Source of the DNA: Dipteronia dyeriana
Taxonomy: Eukaryota; Streptophyta; Magnoliopsida; Sapindales; Sapindaceae
Length of the DNA: 64,000 nt
Direction of reading: 5' to 3'
Assembly: GCA_032871835.1 (NCBI GenBank)
Contig: CM065298.1
Span: forward strand, 80,520,154 to 80,584,153
Below are positions 35,901 to 47,128 of the stretch, one piece after another; the stretch's first letter is position 1; each line of letters starts with the position of its first letter. A program made the translations under genes and the position numbers. The notes under the pieces were generated by a model, which ran no database searches, was not told the origin of the DNA, and was given only the letters and a program-made list of their open reading frames with translations.

Positions 35901-38900
35901 ATCAGATGCAGTTTTCTCAGCCACTGGGACATCAGCAATTTCAGGGTAGACAGCTTGGCATTGGTCAAAGCCAACTTGGGCAAGGAAATCAGATGAATCG
36001 CCATATAAGCCAGTTTTCTAGTGCTGCTAATAGTGCATTGTTTAATGCTGCCCAGGGAACATCAAATACCCAGATGGTATGATTTATAGCTTTTATATCT
36101 GTCTTCACAACATGATAATATTAGCTTCTTGAAATACTATGGTGTAATTGGGTCAGCCATTTTAAATTTAGTTGCGTAGTTTTAATATTAAATGAAGGTA
36201 CTAACCTGTTATTGGTCATAACATCATTTATATTTGATTTTATGTTGGTAATTCTATGGTTTTAAGGAGCAGCTTCTTGTGTTTTTGGCTCATCAAAACC
36301 CAAGTCAATGCTTAATAAGGAACCCTATTTGGATAAGGAGAAAATAAAGTGTGCACATAATTTCCTATAAGGATTAGGAAATTAGATTTTCTCAACAATC
36401 CAAATCAACTAGGATAAGGAAATAAGTTAGCTTTTCTTATTCTATGAGGATTTAAGAGTCCTATTCTAGCAAGGATTGTAACCCAAGTCCTATACGTATA
36501 AATAGGGCTACTGTGAGCTTATTTTTAACACAAAAATCAACAGGCATAAAGGGGTTGAGGGCAAGAGTGATAGAGAGGTTCTAGCAAGGTTTTGGGAAAT
36601 TAGATAAGGGGTTTCAATAAGTTTCTTGTAACCAAGCGTTTTTTCTCCATAGTGCTAGTGATTTCTTAAGAGAGATCATAGGAGGATGTAGACAAAGTTA
36701 GCCGAACCTCGGTAAATTCTTTGTGTTTGAGTGTTGTGTGTTTTCTTTATCGTTCATATTTTATTCTGCATATTCGCATATCATTATCTTACAAGTTTAT
36801 CATCGTAGTCTATCGAGAAAACACGATCAATAAGGGAGTTTAAAATCAACACAACTATCATAGGTTTTCTCGAAATTTCCACACCAAAGATTGTGGGCAT
36901 TTCATTCTTCTTGGGGATCTGTATCAGTTTTATATGCTGCTTAGCAATTAGCTGAATTCTAAAGCAATATTCAGCTGTGTTAATTTTTTGTTTCAGGTTC
37001 CTGTTTCTATTTTGCTCAAACTGTAACTTGGTTGCATAACTTGCATTTATGAGTTTAGGGTAAAGAGTTTTGGGTTTCGGAACCAAAGGGTTGAATAGTC
37101 TGTTCGTCTGTTTGGTGTTCGAGCATTAGAGATATAGAAAAACCTAGAAGAATGAAATGCTATGTAGAAACCCTAGAACAGGAAGAAAGACAGTTTATGA
37201 ATCGAGAACCTAAAAAAGAGAAATAGCCGAAACAAGTGATCGTACAATGCTAAAATGAGTGATGCTATTGACTAATGGTGTAAAACTGGAGTGGCCCGAC
37301 CCATTAGGCATGGCCTGCCGAGGCCCGGTTTTGAAAACAGGTCGGGGCTTGGGCCGGTGCTTGTGCGTGCCGGACCAGCCCGACTCGTTTTCGAAAACGG
37401 TGGCACGGCATGGCAAGCCTGCCTGCCTGCCTCAGGCGGGCCGTTCCGGGCCAGTCCACTGACCGCTCCATAATCATTTTCGAATCCGATTTTTAAAAAT
37501 TAAGTTTGTTTGGATTTTGGGTTTTGGGTTTTGGGTTTTGGGTTTAGGGTTTAGGGTTTAGGAGTTAGGATTTACGGAAAATACAGTAATACACAAAAAA
37601 ATTGCTTGTTCTATCAATTTAACAATTCAATTATATAAATGTAATTTTCAAATTAATTTGTTTATCTTTTGAAATAATTTATATGAAAAATAATAATCAA
37701 TTCCAATTGTATTAGTTTAGTTTGGTAGATCATAGATTTAATATTCATGATAATTCCAAAAATGAATAAAGAAAAAGTAATACACAAAAAATAAAAATAG
37801 ATGTTATTACAAAAATATGAAATGAACAATTATTTATTTATTTAATTATTTTTCACTTATGGAATTCAATATTACATTTTTACATGATTACTTTATTAAA
37901 AACCTTACCAAGAAAAACCCAGTGGGATAAAAACTTGGTAAGGGAAAAAGAGTGCAATCGTATTACAACTTACAAGTAAATACACATGTAAAAATATAAC
38001 CTATTTCTGGTCCTGACCACTACCGGAAGACTCATCAATATATAGATTGTTGAAATTTAGAATAAGTTCTTTATCAACCGTTTGATTTTGCAACCTGTTT
38101 TTAGCATGCTTCCAATCTCGAAGGCATGTTAATACCTCCACCATCTCTGGAGACAAACAGGTTCTTCTTGGTTCAATTATGCGTCCACTGTTGCTAAAAG
38201 CTTGTTTTGAAGACACCTTTGACATGGGGATAACCAGTACGTCACGTGCTAGGTGTGATAAAACTGGATACCTGTACATATAGGTCTTCCACCATAACAA
38301 CAAATCAAACTCTTCCTTGTCTTCAACAACATTGAACCGTGCTTCAAGGTACCTAATCAGTTCGGTACAATAAGATGGGTCAGATCTTTGCCTTGAAGAA
38401 GTACTTGCTGATTTGTTATTTTTTCGCCGTTTGAGAAAGCTCCCAGTCTCTGGTTATGTTGATTGTTGGGGGGTGGGGGGCATGTTGCCAAACCTGCTCT
38501 CATAAATACGAAAAATCTCGAACAACTTGGTTCGAATGTCAGTAATTTGTTTTGAATAATCTATTGACAAATTAGTACTAATAAACTCAATTAAAACTTC
38601 TAAACCAGATAATTTAACCCTAGAATCTACTATAAGACTTAAGGAATAAAGTAGAGGAATGTTAGCCCAATATTTTTTCAACTTTATCTTCAGGGGAACA
38701 ACTGCAGTGCCTAAATGTTCATCTTCTCTATAACTGTTTAACACTTCAGACATTTCTACTATCTGATGGATTGCCTAGGAAGATGTGGGGTAATAGATCC
38801 CGGAAAGAGTTACAGTGGTATTGTAAAAAATCTTTAAAAATTGAACAAAAACCCTTGCCACATACCAATTGTCTGTGGTAAGTGCTTTTGTTTCAGGACG

Positions 38901-41900
38901 ACCAGTTTCGGCCAATTTCATGTTATAAAAGCATATAATGGTTGTATCATAATCCAAACAATTTTCCAGCATTAAGTAGAGTTTCACCTTACCGGAATAT
39001 CAATTTGGAATCGTCAGGGTTTGAGACCGTTTAATTTACAGTCTCTTGAATTCACTGAATCTAGGATTAGTACTGCAAATCCAAAAAATGACATCTTTGA
39101 TGCGATCTATTTGGTCTCTTATTTGCTTTAAACTAGCCTGTACAACTAAATTTATAATATGACATGCACATCATTGATGGAAGATATAACCTCCATCTAG
39201 TGGGATATTTCTTGCAACAAACAATGCAATAGAGCTAGTATTTGTAGATGCATTATCTAATGTGATAGAAATGATGTCATGCGTGATTTCATAAGTTTCT
39301 AAAACAGAAAGAATGACATTTAAAATATTTTCTGCTGTATGTGCAAAATCCATAGGACGAAAACCAAGAATTCTTTTTGTTATTCTCCATTCAGAATCTA
39401 AATAGTGTCCTATGACACATAAATAGTCTTGTTTGGAACATGTATTCAAAATATCAGAAGTTAATGCAAAAAAGACACTTAAATGTTGTATATCAGCAAT
39501 CAAGTCATCTATTTGGGTTTCAAACAATCTTCTCATATCATTTCTAGTGGTGGTTCTATAAACAGGTTCAAATTGGGGGCTGTATGCAGATGTGATTAAT
39601 TCTTCAAAAAATGGACTGTCACCAACACTGATCGGTTGATCGGTTTGTGCAATGTATCGTGCCAAGCACTCTCTTGCGTCTATGGCGTCGAACCGCCACG
39701 TCATAATGGACCCGTCTCGGTGCCGTTGTAGTTGTGTTTGGGTTGTAGTGTTTACTTGTCCATGTGCAGGCATACATTTCTGCATATGCCTTTTCAAATG
39801 CCCGGTTCCCCTCCTACTTGTGGCATAATCCTTATGACAAAACTTACATTTAGCTCTGAGCCTGGTCGTCCCGTCCGGGAGTGTTATTTCGACTAAGTTG
39901 AAACACTGCCACACATCTGATGTTAATCTTTTGGGACGTGATGGTGTAACGGCGGAACCAGAAGGTCCCGCTTGAGTATGGGTCGGCTTCGAAATATGAA
40001 AGTCATCGTTGAGCATGTTCAAACCGTCCGGAAAATAAGGCTGTTCGTTATGATCCATTTCCTGAATTACAAATATGAACACTATAGTCACTAGCAAAAA
40101 ATATTAAATTCACTAATACAAATAAATTGATAAATTTATCAACAACAAATATTAAATTTAATACTACACTTAAAAATCTTAATTTACTAACAAAACGTAT
40201 TAAAATTAACCACTACACTTAAAATTCATAATATACTAACACAAAATATTAAAATGTTTCTACTACACTTAAAATTCATAATTTACTAACAAAAAACATT
40301 AAATTCACTAATACAAATTAAATTAATAAATTTACTAACAACAAATATTAAATTTAATTCTACACTTAAAAATCTCAATTTACTAACAAAACATATTAAA
40401 ATTAACCACTACACTTTAAATTCAAAATATTCTAACACAAAATATTAAAATGTTTCTACTACACTTAAAATTCATAATTTACTAACAAAAAATATTAAAT
40501 TCATTAATACAAATTAAATTCATAATTAACTTATTAAAAAAATTAGATTCAATAATACAAATTAAATTTCTAAATTTACTAACAACAAATATCAAAATTA
40601 ATACTAACCTTAAAAATTTTAATATACTAAACAATAAAATTAAAATTAACTAAGTATGCACAAAAATTGACAAACTAACTAACTAAATAAAAATGTTATC
40701 ATTTAATAACTAAAGTTTAAACATAAAATTATAAATTTACTATCAAAAAATGTTTCAACAAAAGTATTAAGAAAATTGTACTTTTAAACTTTGGTGTGTT
40801 GGTGGAAAATTTAGAGAATAAGATAGGAAATTAGTATTAAATTTTTTGTAGAGAGTAATAATGAAATTGAATGAAAAAGTGTAGAGAATTGGAGAATGTA
40901 GAGATTGAGATATGAAAGAATGAGAGATGAGAGAATGATAGAGAGAGTGAATCGAAAATGAAATGGATGGAAGTATTTATAGAAAAATTTGAATTGTGGG
41001 TTAAAATTAAAATTATAGGACTTTAGGGGTTTTTTTGTAATTTTTTAAGCCTCCAACGGCTGGAATTCAAAATACAGCTGTTGAAGGGAATATATATATA
41101 TATACAAACGGTCGAATTGGCAGGCCAGCGTGCCGGTCCACCGGTCCGGTCCGGCGTGCTGGTCCAGGGGCGTAGCACGTAGGCTTCGTGTGCCTGGCGG
41201 GCTGGCCCGCCGGACCTGACCCCTGAGGCCCGACACGCGCGTTGCGGGCTTGGCTTGGCCTGCCTCCTACACGGGCTGTGCTTGGCACGGCCCGTTTTCC
41301 TTCGCGGATCACATGGCCTGTCTCGATCCGGTCCATATTTACACCACTAATATTGACATATCACCTAATGCCTTTTAGCAGTCCATTTTATGCTTTTCCT
41401 TTAATGTCAGGGTTAACCTCAATGGAAATTTACTAAAAAAGACAAGATTCTAAACCCACACAGATAATATTTAATATAACTGTTTTCTTAGCAATTATTT
41501 TGCTAATTAATCCTTATTTCATTTGAGTTTCTCTCATGTAAGAATACAACTTCTGTTTCTTGCTGTCTCCCACTCTTTGTCAGTCCAAAATCACGAAGTT
41601 GGGCCATTTCTCCAAAATACTGGAAAATGTAAGGAATAAGGACAACCATGAAGATTGTTGAAATTCTTTCTCTTTCTAAAGAGAATAAGAATCGGTGAAG
41701 TCCACCCATCTGCAAATTTTACTGCTATTTTTGGCATCCAAAATCACCAAATGGATTATTGTTACTGATTTCAGGTTTCTTAACTTTACCAAGAAGGCTA
41801 ACCTGAAAGCTCCTTTGTCAATAATTGAGCCTCTTACTAAGATATCCGGTGAGGTTTATCCGTTTATGGAAGCATAATATTAAAATGTAAAATAAGAAAA

Positions 41901-44900
41901 TATTAGAAAGATATGTTTGTACAACACAAGAAATTCTCTTTTTATCATTATTATTAATATTTGGTTTGGATGTGTAAAGATTGGTAAGATAATTGAAGGG
42001 TGATATTGTAATACAATGAGTGTCAACTGAAATTCTATAAGTTTAAGATTTTCCAGTGGAATGCTAAAAGAAAAAGATGGTTTGCAAATAGAAAATCTCT
42101 AGCAAAAAATGTAAAAGATAAAAAAATGAAATTCTGAAAGAATTATATAATACATGTGGTAAAATTATATCATAGACATATAAAGAAAGTGAAGACTATA
42201 TTAGTGTTTTAAAGGAAATAATAGGATTTAGAAGTGAGAGCATGTGGACCATCTGGATTAGTTTCTTGAAGTTTCAATAAGAAAATAATAATAGCAATAA
42301 ATAATATTAGACATCCAAAAAACACTTAGGGAGTTAGGTGGGTAGTATCTCTTATTAGAATTTATAATTTAACTTAATGTTGGTCTTAGTTTTGTATCTA
42401 TTTGATCACACCCGAAAGATACTAGTCTAGTAAGTTGTGGGTCCAATTAACCAGTGTTTTAAAACACGTTTTCAGTATTGAGGCGATTTCCTCTACAGAG
42501 GCGAGGCGTAAGCCTCAATGCGTATTGAGGCTTAAGCCTCATTAGGAAGAGATAAAAACTTAAAATACATAAAACAATCAATAAGTTTATAATTCATCAT
42601 TTATAAAACAAGTAAACAACCAATAAGATCATAATTTCATATTATATAAAACAACAATTAAGGCAATAAGTTCATAATTCAAATGGTAACCAACTAACCA
42701 TATAAAATAACAAGTTCATAACGTTTTTTGGAATTTCGTTATTGAGGCGGGCTTATGAGGCGTATTGAGGCGGGCTTATGAGGCGTATTGAGGCGGACTT
42801 ATGAGGTGTATCGAGGCGTAAATTGAGGCGTAAGCTTCATTGACCAGTTATGAGGCGTAAGCCTCATAACGTTATTTCAAAAAAACGTGATACCTTTTAG
42901 ATGTGGGGATTTGTTCCCTTTTTTCTTCATTTAGCTCATATATTGATTTCCAAAATCCATATGTACCAAAGCTTTAAGCGGTACACAACTTTACGCAAGA
43001 ACATGTAGGATTCTCTAGCCATCTAACTGAAGTTCCATTCACTATTTTTTCTACTTAACAAAACAATATTAAAATATCTGAAAAACTAGAGTTCCTTGAT
43101 TGAAGATAAATCAGAAAATATACAAACATAATAGACAGTCTAAATAAAAAATATGGAAATAAATAACATTGTTGAGAAATTAGAAAATATATCTCTAGAA
43201 GTGAAGAAAGATTAAAGAATAGATTTATTTGAAATTTATATTAATTTGCCCATTTTATAAGAGAAGAAACGAAGAATCTTTAAGAATAAGGGATCATTGA
43301 AACTGTAGTGCAAACAATAAAAGGAAAAGATATTAGGCGCAGAAGATTTGTAATAGGTTTTACTTTTGAAGAAAAAAGAATATATTAAACAGAAAGAAAT
43401 TTACAAAGTAGGGGGGGCAGCAGCTCGCAGCTTTCAAAAACGCGCAAGGACCTCCAGAAATATAAGAGGCCTAGAAAATAGAAGCCCACACAGAAGCCTA
43501 AGTAGAAACAAACCCTCTGAAAGCTATAATTTTTAGGTAACTAAACTTTTGGAGTGTTATGTACTACTGTAACAAGAAGTCTAATAATATGCACCTGATT
43601 TTTTATTTTTTATTGGTCGGTTGTAGTATATTGTATGTTCTTGTATTTCTATTTCAGAGTTCTGTTCACCTTGTACATTTGGTGGTCTGTTGGTTCACTT
43701 TTTGTACTTGTTTTCATTTATTCATTAATTAAATTTCTGTTTATTATACAAAAAAAAAATTCTAGAATTTTTTTACCTAGAAATGAATATTAAATATTTT
43801 GGTCTTATTCTTATCCCATTCAATTTCACTAAATACACATAATACCGTATGTGTATTTAGTGAAATTTGTTAAAAATGACAACCTATAATATATGCAATT
43901 TGTTTTTAACCACATACAAAGTTTTAATTGTTAATGATCACCTTATAATATTTTTTTCGATCCATAATCACAAATTACTGAAATAGCTCTCCAATTTTTT
44001 TTTTCAATATAGATTTCAGAACATGATTCACGTTTCACTTTTTTTACATAAACAGAAAATTACCAAAACCCCCTCCAAAACCCTTTTATTAACTTTTTTT
44101 ACTTGAAAATTACTGAAATGTTTCACGTTTTCATTTTTTTTCCTTTTTTTTTTTTCTGGAACTCAACACCACGTCCCAATCAATATCTTCTCTAGAGTTG
44201 GACTACCACAGCTTTCAGAAACATAAACCAATCAATCAACATGTTTACTCTTCTTTTAGTTAGATTTTGGTAATCTTATTTTCTGAAAACAATGAAGTTA
44301 CTGTTCTGAGGTTGGCCTCAAAGCAGCCCAGGTGAAGGGACGGCCCAGCCAGTGCCCCCAAGTGGTGCCATCAACGGGCAGCTCATGACTCGCCCAGGCG
44401 CCGCCGCCGACGAGAGGGAGGTTGAGAGGGATGTATGGGTAATTTGAATAAAAACGTAGTTGCAAACAATTAATTTCTGTTTATGGTTAAAAACAAACTT
44501 CTAATGTTTCCTAAGGTTACTTTTGATTTTCTCCCTCGTATTTATTCAATTAGTAGTTTCATTACAAGCTTTGTTCTTATATTGGAATTTTTCCAGTCAT
44601 TTTCCAGTGTTATATGTACCTTTTAATTGATGTTATTTTCTTTGACTTGTGACATTATTGTTACCATAAATTCTTATTGCTTCAAATTTCATTTGTCTCA
44701 TTTTAGATTCCCAACATGTCAGCTACAATGCCATCCCAATCACTACTTCCGAGGATGCAGGTTAGTTGTGCTAGTTTTTGTGGTTTACCTGATTTTTGGT
44801 GGTGCTTTTTTTTTTCTTTTCCTTCCCTCTTCTTCGTTGGCAGTCAATGGTTGGGGGGTGGGAGGAAAAAAAAAGGGGCATATTATAGTGATGCATTATC

Positions 44901-46238
44901 AGTCTCACTTGCTGAGATCCTTTAAGTTTGGTTAAACGGTCTCCTGTAAATAGGGAAGCCGCTAAGAGTATGGTAGTAATTGTATAGAGTGGGAAACAAA
45001 TTTTCAGTTGAATGTTTTGTGTACTAATTCAACAAAATGTTTTTCTCTGAATTGATTGCGTTCATGCAAGCTGCGCCGAATTTTATTAGAACTGGTCATG
45101 TTTCACTGGTAGAAATGGCCAACATAGATTATGTTTCGACAATATCTTAGCGGTGAAAGTTGTGTATCCATCTGTTTGGACGATTTTGTACATGAAGCCA
45201 ACCACTATTTACCTCTGTTGTCTGTGCATAATCCTTTCTTAATTCTTTGTTACAAGATTATAATTATCTATAATGGATGTTGGGCTGCAAACTTATTCTA
45301 TTTCACATATTGGTTTATTTGTTTCAATAGAGGTGCAAATTTATCTTTATCCTTGACATGATTGGTGTCCAAGACTACAGAAGTGATATCTGCATCTGCT
45401 GAGCTTGCTATTAATGATCTTTCACTTAATCTGTATTACTGGGATCTTCAGGGTCGCATGTCTATGCATTTATATGGATACATTTATGTATGCAGTTATG
45501 TAATAAATTCATTATATTGTATCCATATAAATGCATAGACATGCGACCCTGAAGATCCCAGTAATACAGATTAAGTGAAAGATCATTAATAGCAAGCTCA
45601 GTAGATGCAGATATCACTTCTGTAGTCTTAGACACCAATCATGTCAAGGATAAAGATAAATTTGCACCTCTATTGAAACAAATAAACCAATATGTGAAAT
45701 AGAATAAGTTTGCAACCCAACATCCATTATAGATAATATATGGATACATTTATGTATGCAGTTATGTAATAAATTCATTATATTGTATTTGCTTTTCCTC
45801 CCACATTTCACATCTCATCAGCCCTTCCTCATGAAACTGTGATTTTGCAGTTTGGATTAACTGGTAACAATACCCAACGGAGTCATGCTTCTCAAATTTT
45901 GAGCGACCAAAGTACGGAATATCTCCATAAATTTCTATGTTTTTTTTTTTCTTTCAACATTTTAGAAAAGGATGGGAAACCATATGCATGCCCATTATGA
46001 TTATATATGAGGCTAAAATATAGTGGACCTTTTGCTTTCAGTGTTTAATATGGGAGCATCCAATCAGGGTACTATGATTCCCATGCAGCAGCAGCAGCAG
46101 CAGCAGCAGCATGGTTCGCAAGGTGCATTCAGTAATATGGCTCCAAATTCTCAAACTCTGCAGTCTAATATGGCGGCCCTTCAGAATTCACAAAATCAGA
46201 ATTTTGTACAACAGAGACAACAACAAAATCAACAGTGA
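29917..46238 (+). CDS. MED8: Mediator complex subunit 8, complete gene with 12 coding exons
   Basis: MED8 is a head-module subunit of Mediator, the nuclear complex that links transcription factors to RNA polymerase II. Coding exons: 29917-30113, 30885-31009, 31615-31739, 31810-31993, 32909-33016, 33111-33178, 34658-34951, 35502-35558, 35888-36076, 44707-44760, 45851-45911 and 46042-46238. All introns are GT-AG, phases agree at every join, and the total is 1,659 nt, 552 residues plus stop. The conserved N-terminal domain spans residues 15-210 (LNLESLKTRAISLIKAISRI, VNLELFNIMDEIKKVSKAFV, IDMIGAACESAEKVLADTRK). The rest is Gln-rich: six Q in exon 1, a long Q tract in exon 7, seven Q in exon 12, some from CAG runs. 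Plant MED8 is known for roles in flowering time and jasmonate defence. No damage is seen in the coding sequence. Confidence 0.95.
34470..34666 (+). repeat. Tandem duplication of the end of MED8 intron 6, with two identical splice acceptors
   Basis: Copy 1 (34470-34562, 93 bp) and copy 2 (34563-34666, 104 bp) are alike apart from an 11-bp length gain and a few changes. Both contain TTCTCAAACAG followed by GGTTCTGGA. The acceptors are 104 bases apart (exon starts 34554 or 34658). Use of the first would add 104 nt and meet a TAA after 13 codons, so 34658 is taken as the productive site. Confidence 0.9.
36270..36830 (+). repeat. LTR-like sequence in MED8 intron 9
   Basis: A compact region with a TATA-type box (CGTATAAATAGGG, about 36496-36508) and a downstream stretch (TAGCCGAACCTCGGTAAATT, then TTCTGCATATTCGCATATC) like the R/U5 part of plant copia LTRs. 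It has no adjacent coding part, so it would be a solo or truncated LTR. Ends and target duplication could not be fixed. Confidence 0.4.
37508..37563 (+). repeat. Telomere-like repeats inside the hAT element
   Basis: About four units of TTTTGGG are followed by three of TTTAGGG, the plant telomere repeat. A matching CCCTAAA run lies at about 54842-54860 in the related element, in opposite orientation. It therefore belongs to the element and is not a telomere relic of this locus. Confidence 0.8.
38001..40058 (-). pseudogene. hAT (Ac-like) transposase, decayed
   Basis: Starts at MDHNEQ (40058); a TTCAG acceptor-like site lies just upstream. It has a BED zinc finger (CKFCHKDYATSRRGTGHLKRH, two Cys and two His, about 39785-39850) and the RNase H-like catalytic region (ALTSDILNTC and ISITLDNASTNTSS, with the expected aspartates, about 39240-39460). 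A TGA at 39171 follows; beyond it come degraded segments (38454-38987) and the C-terminal dimerisation domain (LLWWKTYMYRYPVLSHLARD, then SKQAFSNSGRIIEPRRTCLS, 38090-38300). Several stops and shifts break it, so it is inactive. Confidence 0.88.
40100..41060. other. Non-coding 5' region of the hAT element
   Basis: AT-rich sequence with two or three loose repeats of ACACTTAAAATTCATAATTTACTAAC (about 40140-40560). At 40920-41060 comes a stretch shared, inverted, with 54290-54430 of the derivative element (CATTTTCCATTCACTCTCTC region). It probably contains the transposase promoter. Confidence 0.7.
41358..42470. other. MED8 intron 9 interior, no element recognised
   Basis: AT-rich intron sequence. 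No conserved coding block, element end or RNA gene is visible. Confidence 0.5.
42480..42890. repeat. GAGGCG-rich repeat block with 23-bp tandem units
   Basis: Three 23-bp units beginning TTGAGGCGGGCTTATGAGGCG lie at 42742-42810, and related GAGGCG/CGCCTC motifs occur at both edges (42480-42545 and 42810-42870). The outer parts are partly inverted (TAAGCCTCA and TGAGGCTTA). It could be a degraded MITE; no target duplication was found. Confidence 0.65.
43390..43757 (+). mobile_element. Possible LINE 3' end in MED8 intron 9
   Basis: The segment ends with a T-rich stretch containing CATTAATTAAATTTCTGTTTA and a run of ten A (about 43749-43759), similar in style to plant L1 3' ends. No ORF2 sequence is found, so this is a tentative call. 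Confidence 0.25.
43822..43867. repeat. Perfect 20-bp palindrome with 6-nt loop
   Basis: AATTTCACTAAATACACATA (43822-43841) is the exact reverse complement of 43848-43867, with ATACCG as loop. It is probably a MITE remnant. Confidence 0.85.
43868..44706. other. End of MED8 intron 9
   Basis: AT-rich except for a GC-rich islet at 44320-44425 (CGCCGCCGCCGACGAGAGGG) that stands out from the intron and has no recognised coding match. The acceptor for exon 10 is at 44705-44706. Confidence 0.5.
45263..45737. repeat. Near-perfect 220-bp inverted repeat in MED8 intron 10
   Basis: Arms 45263-45482 and 45518-45737 have equal length, no gaps and about three mismatches by eye (around 45289, 45371 and 45399 of the left arm). 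The loop is 35 nt. A second direct copy of the loop with its flank (ATATGGATACATTTATGTAT) follows at 45738-45787. The transcript would fold into a long double-stranded hairpin. Confidence 0.95.
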
Positions 46239-47128
46239 TCCTCAGACTGTCCTGTAGTTTTGTTTACCGGAAATCTCTTGTAAAGGACCAATACATTTAC
46301 TTAGTTTAAATTTCCAGCCTGTAGTTTCTCATTAGTTGATTAGTCTTTAGATGCATCTCTGAGAGTGCTTTTGAAGAATGCGCGTTTCAGCGTGAAATAA
46401 TAGATTTAGAATTCTTATATTCACAGCAATGTTGGGATTCAGCATAGTTATAAGATAAAAATTCCACCAGTTAATTGATAACAATTGTGAGGAAGTGAAG
46501 CGCATATCAATATAAAAAAAGAAAATAATCTTTCAATTCATCATCACAAGGAATTTGTGAATTTGGGTTGAAGAAACTCGTACAAATGTGTCCTAGTTAT
46601 CAATTGGTCTGTTGAGAGTTAGAATCACAAAGAGCTGGGGGTCAGAAAAATACTGTGCTCTCGACCTTAGCAGCGAGAGAAAAGCTTCAATGGGGCAGAT
46701 GTACGAAGCGGAAAACCTGCAGTGTTGAGAGTTTTTAATCTTTATGAATCTTGATGGATCTTTGACCAAGGATCTGGGTAGGCCAAGAAAAGCAACAGCA
46801 GCATCTTAGTAGAACCCAATCTAACCTGAGTTTTATTTTCATGAAGAAATAAAAGATTGCAAGTAACCATTAGAATTTCGTAAGAAATAATTTTTACTAT
46901 TTCATTTGGTTTTATAAGCGCTTTCAATAATTCAACGTCGTAAAAAATACAAGTAAATAATAAAAAATATTTATGGGTTTTATTGGTTTCTTGTCATGAC
47001 ATCAATTGAGTTGCACATTGTAAAAAATGGTTAAAAGTTAAAAGTTCGAATAAAAAATGGTTTTCATAAATCGCTTTGAAAGTACCAACACATTTTTTTT
47101 TATAAAAAAAATTAATGGTATATATTTA
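46239..47128. other. MED8 3' UTR and intergenic sequence
   Basis: The first few hundred bases are probably 3' UTR. Possible AATAAT-type polyadenylation signals occur near 46398. The rest is AT-rich with no further gene recognised. Confidence 0.5.

Larger units (their letters stand above)
37273..41349 (-). mobile_element. hAT transposon in MED8 intron 9
   Basis: A 4,077-bp element with inverted ends TAATGGTGTAAA and TTTACACCACTA, flanked by 8-bp duplications CTATTGAC (37265-37272) and ATATTGAC (41350-41357) that differ at one base. The 8-bp length and the transposase identify hAT. Both subterminal regions are GC-rich with many GGCCCG/CGGGCC motifs (37300-37465 and 41110-41330). It lies antisense to MED8, entirely inside the intron, so it can be spliced out. 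A shorter relative is at 54033-55122. Confidence 0.93.

Noticed and set aside
37500..37565. Interstitial telomere as a sign of chromosome fusion
   Set aside because: Only a few units, located inside a hAT element and repeated in its derivative, so it belongs to the transposon.
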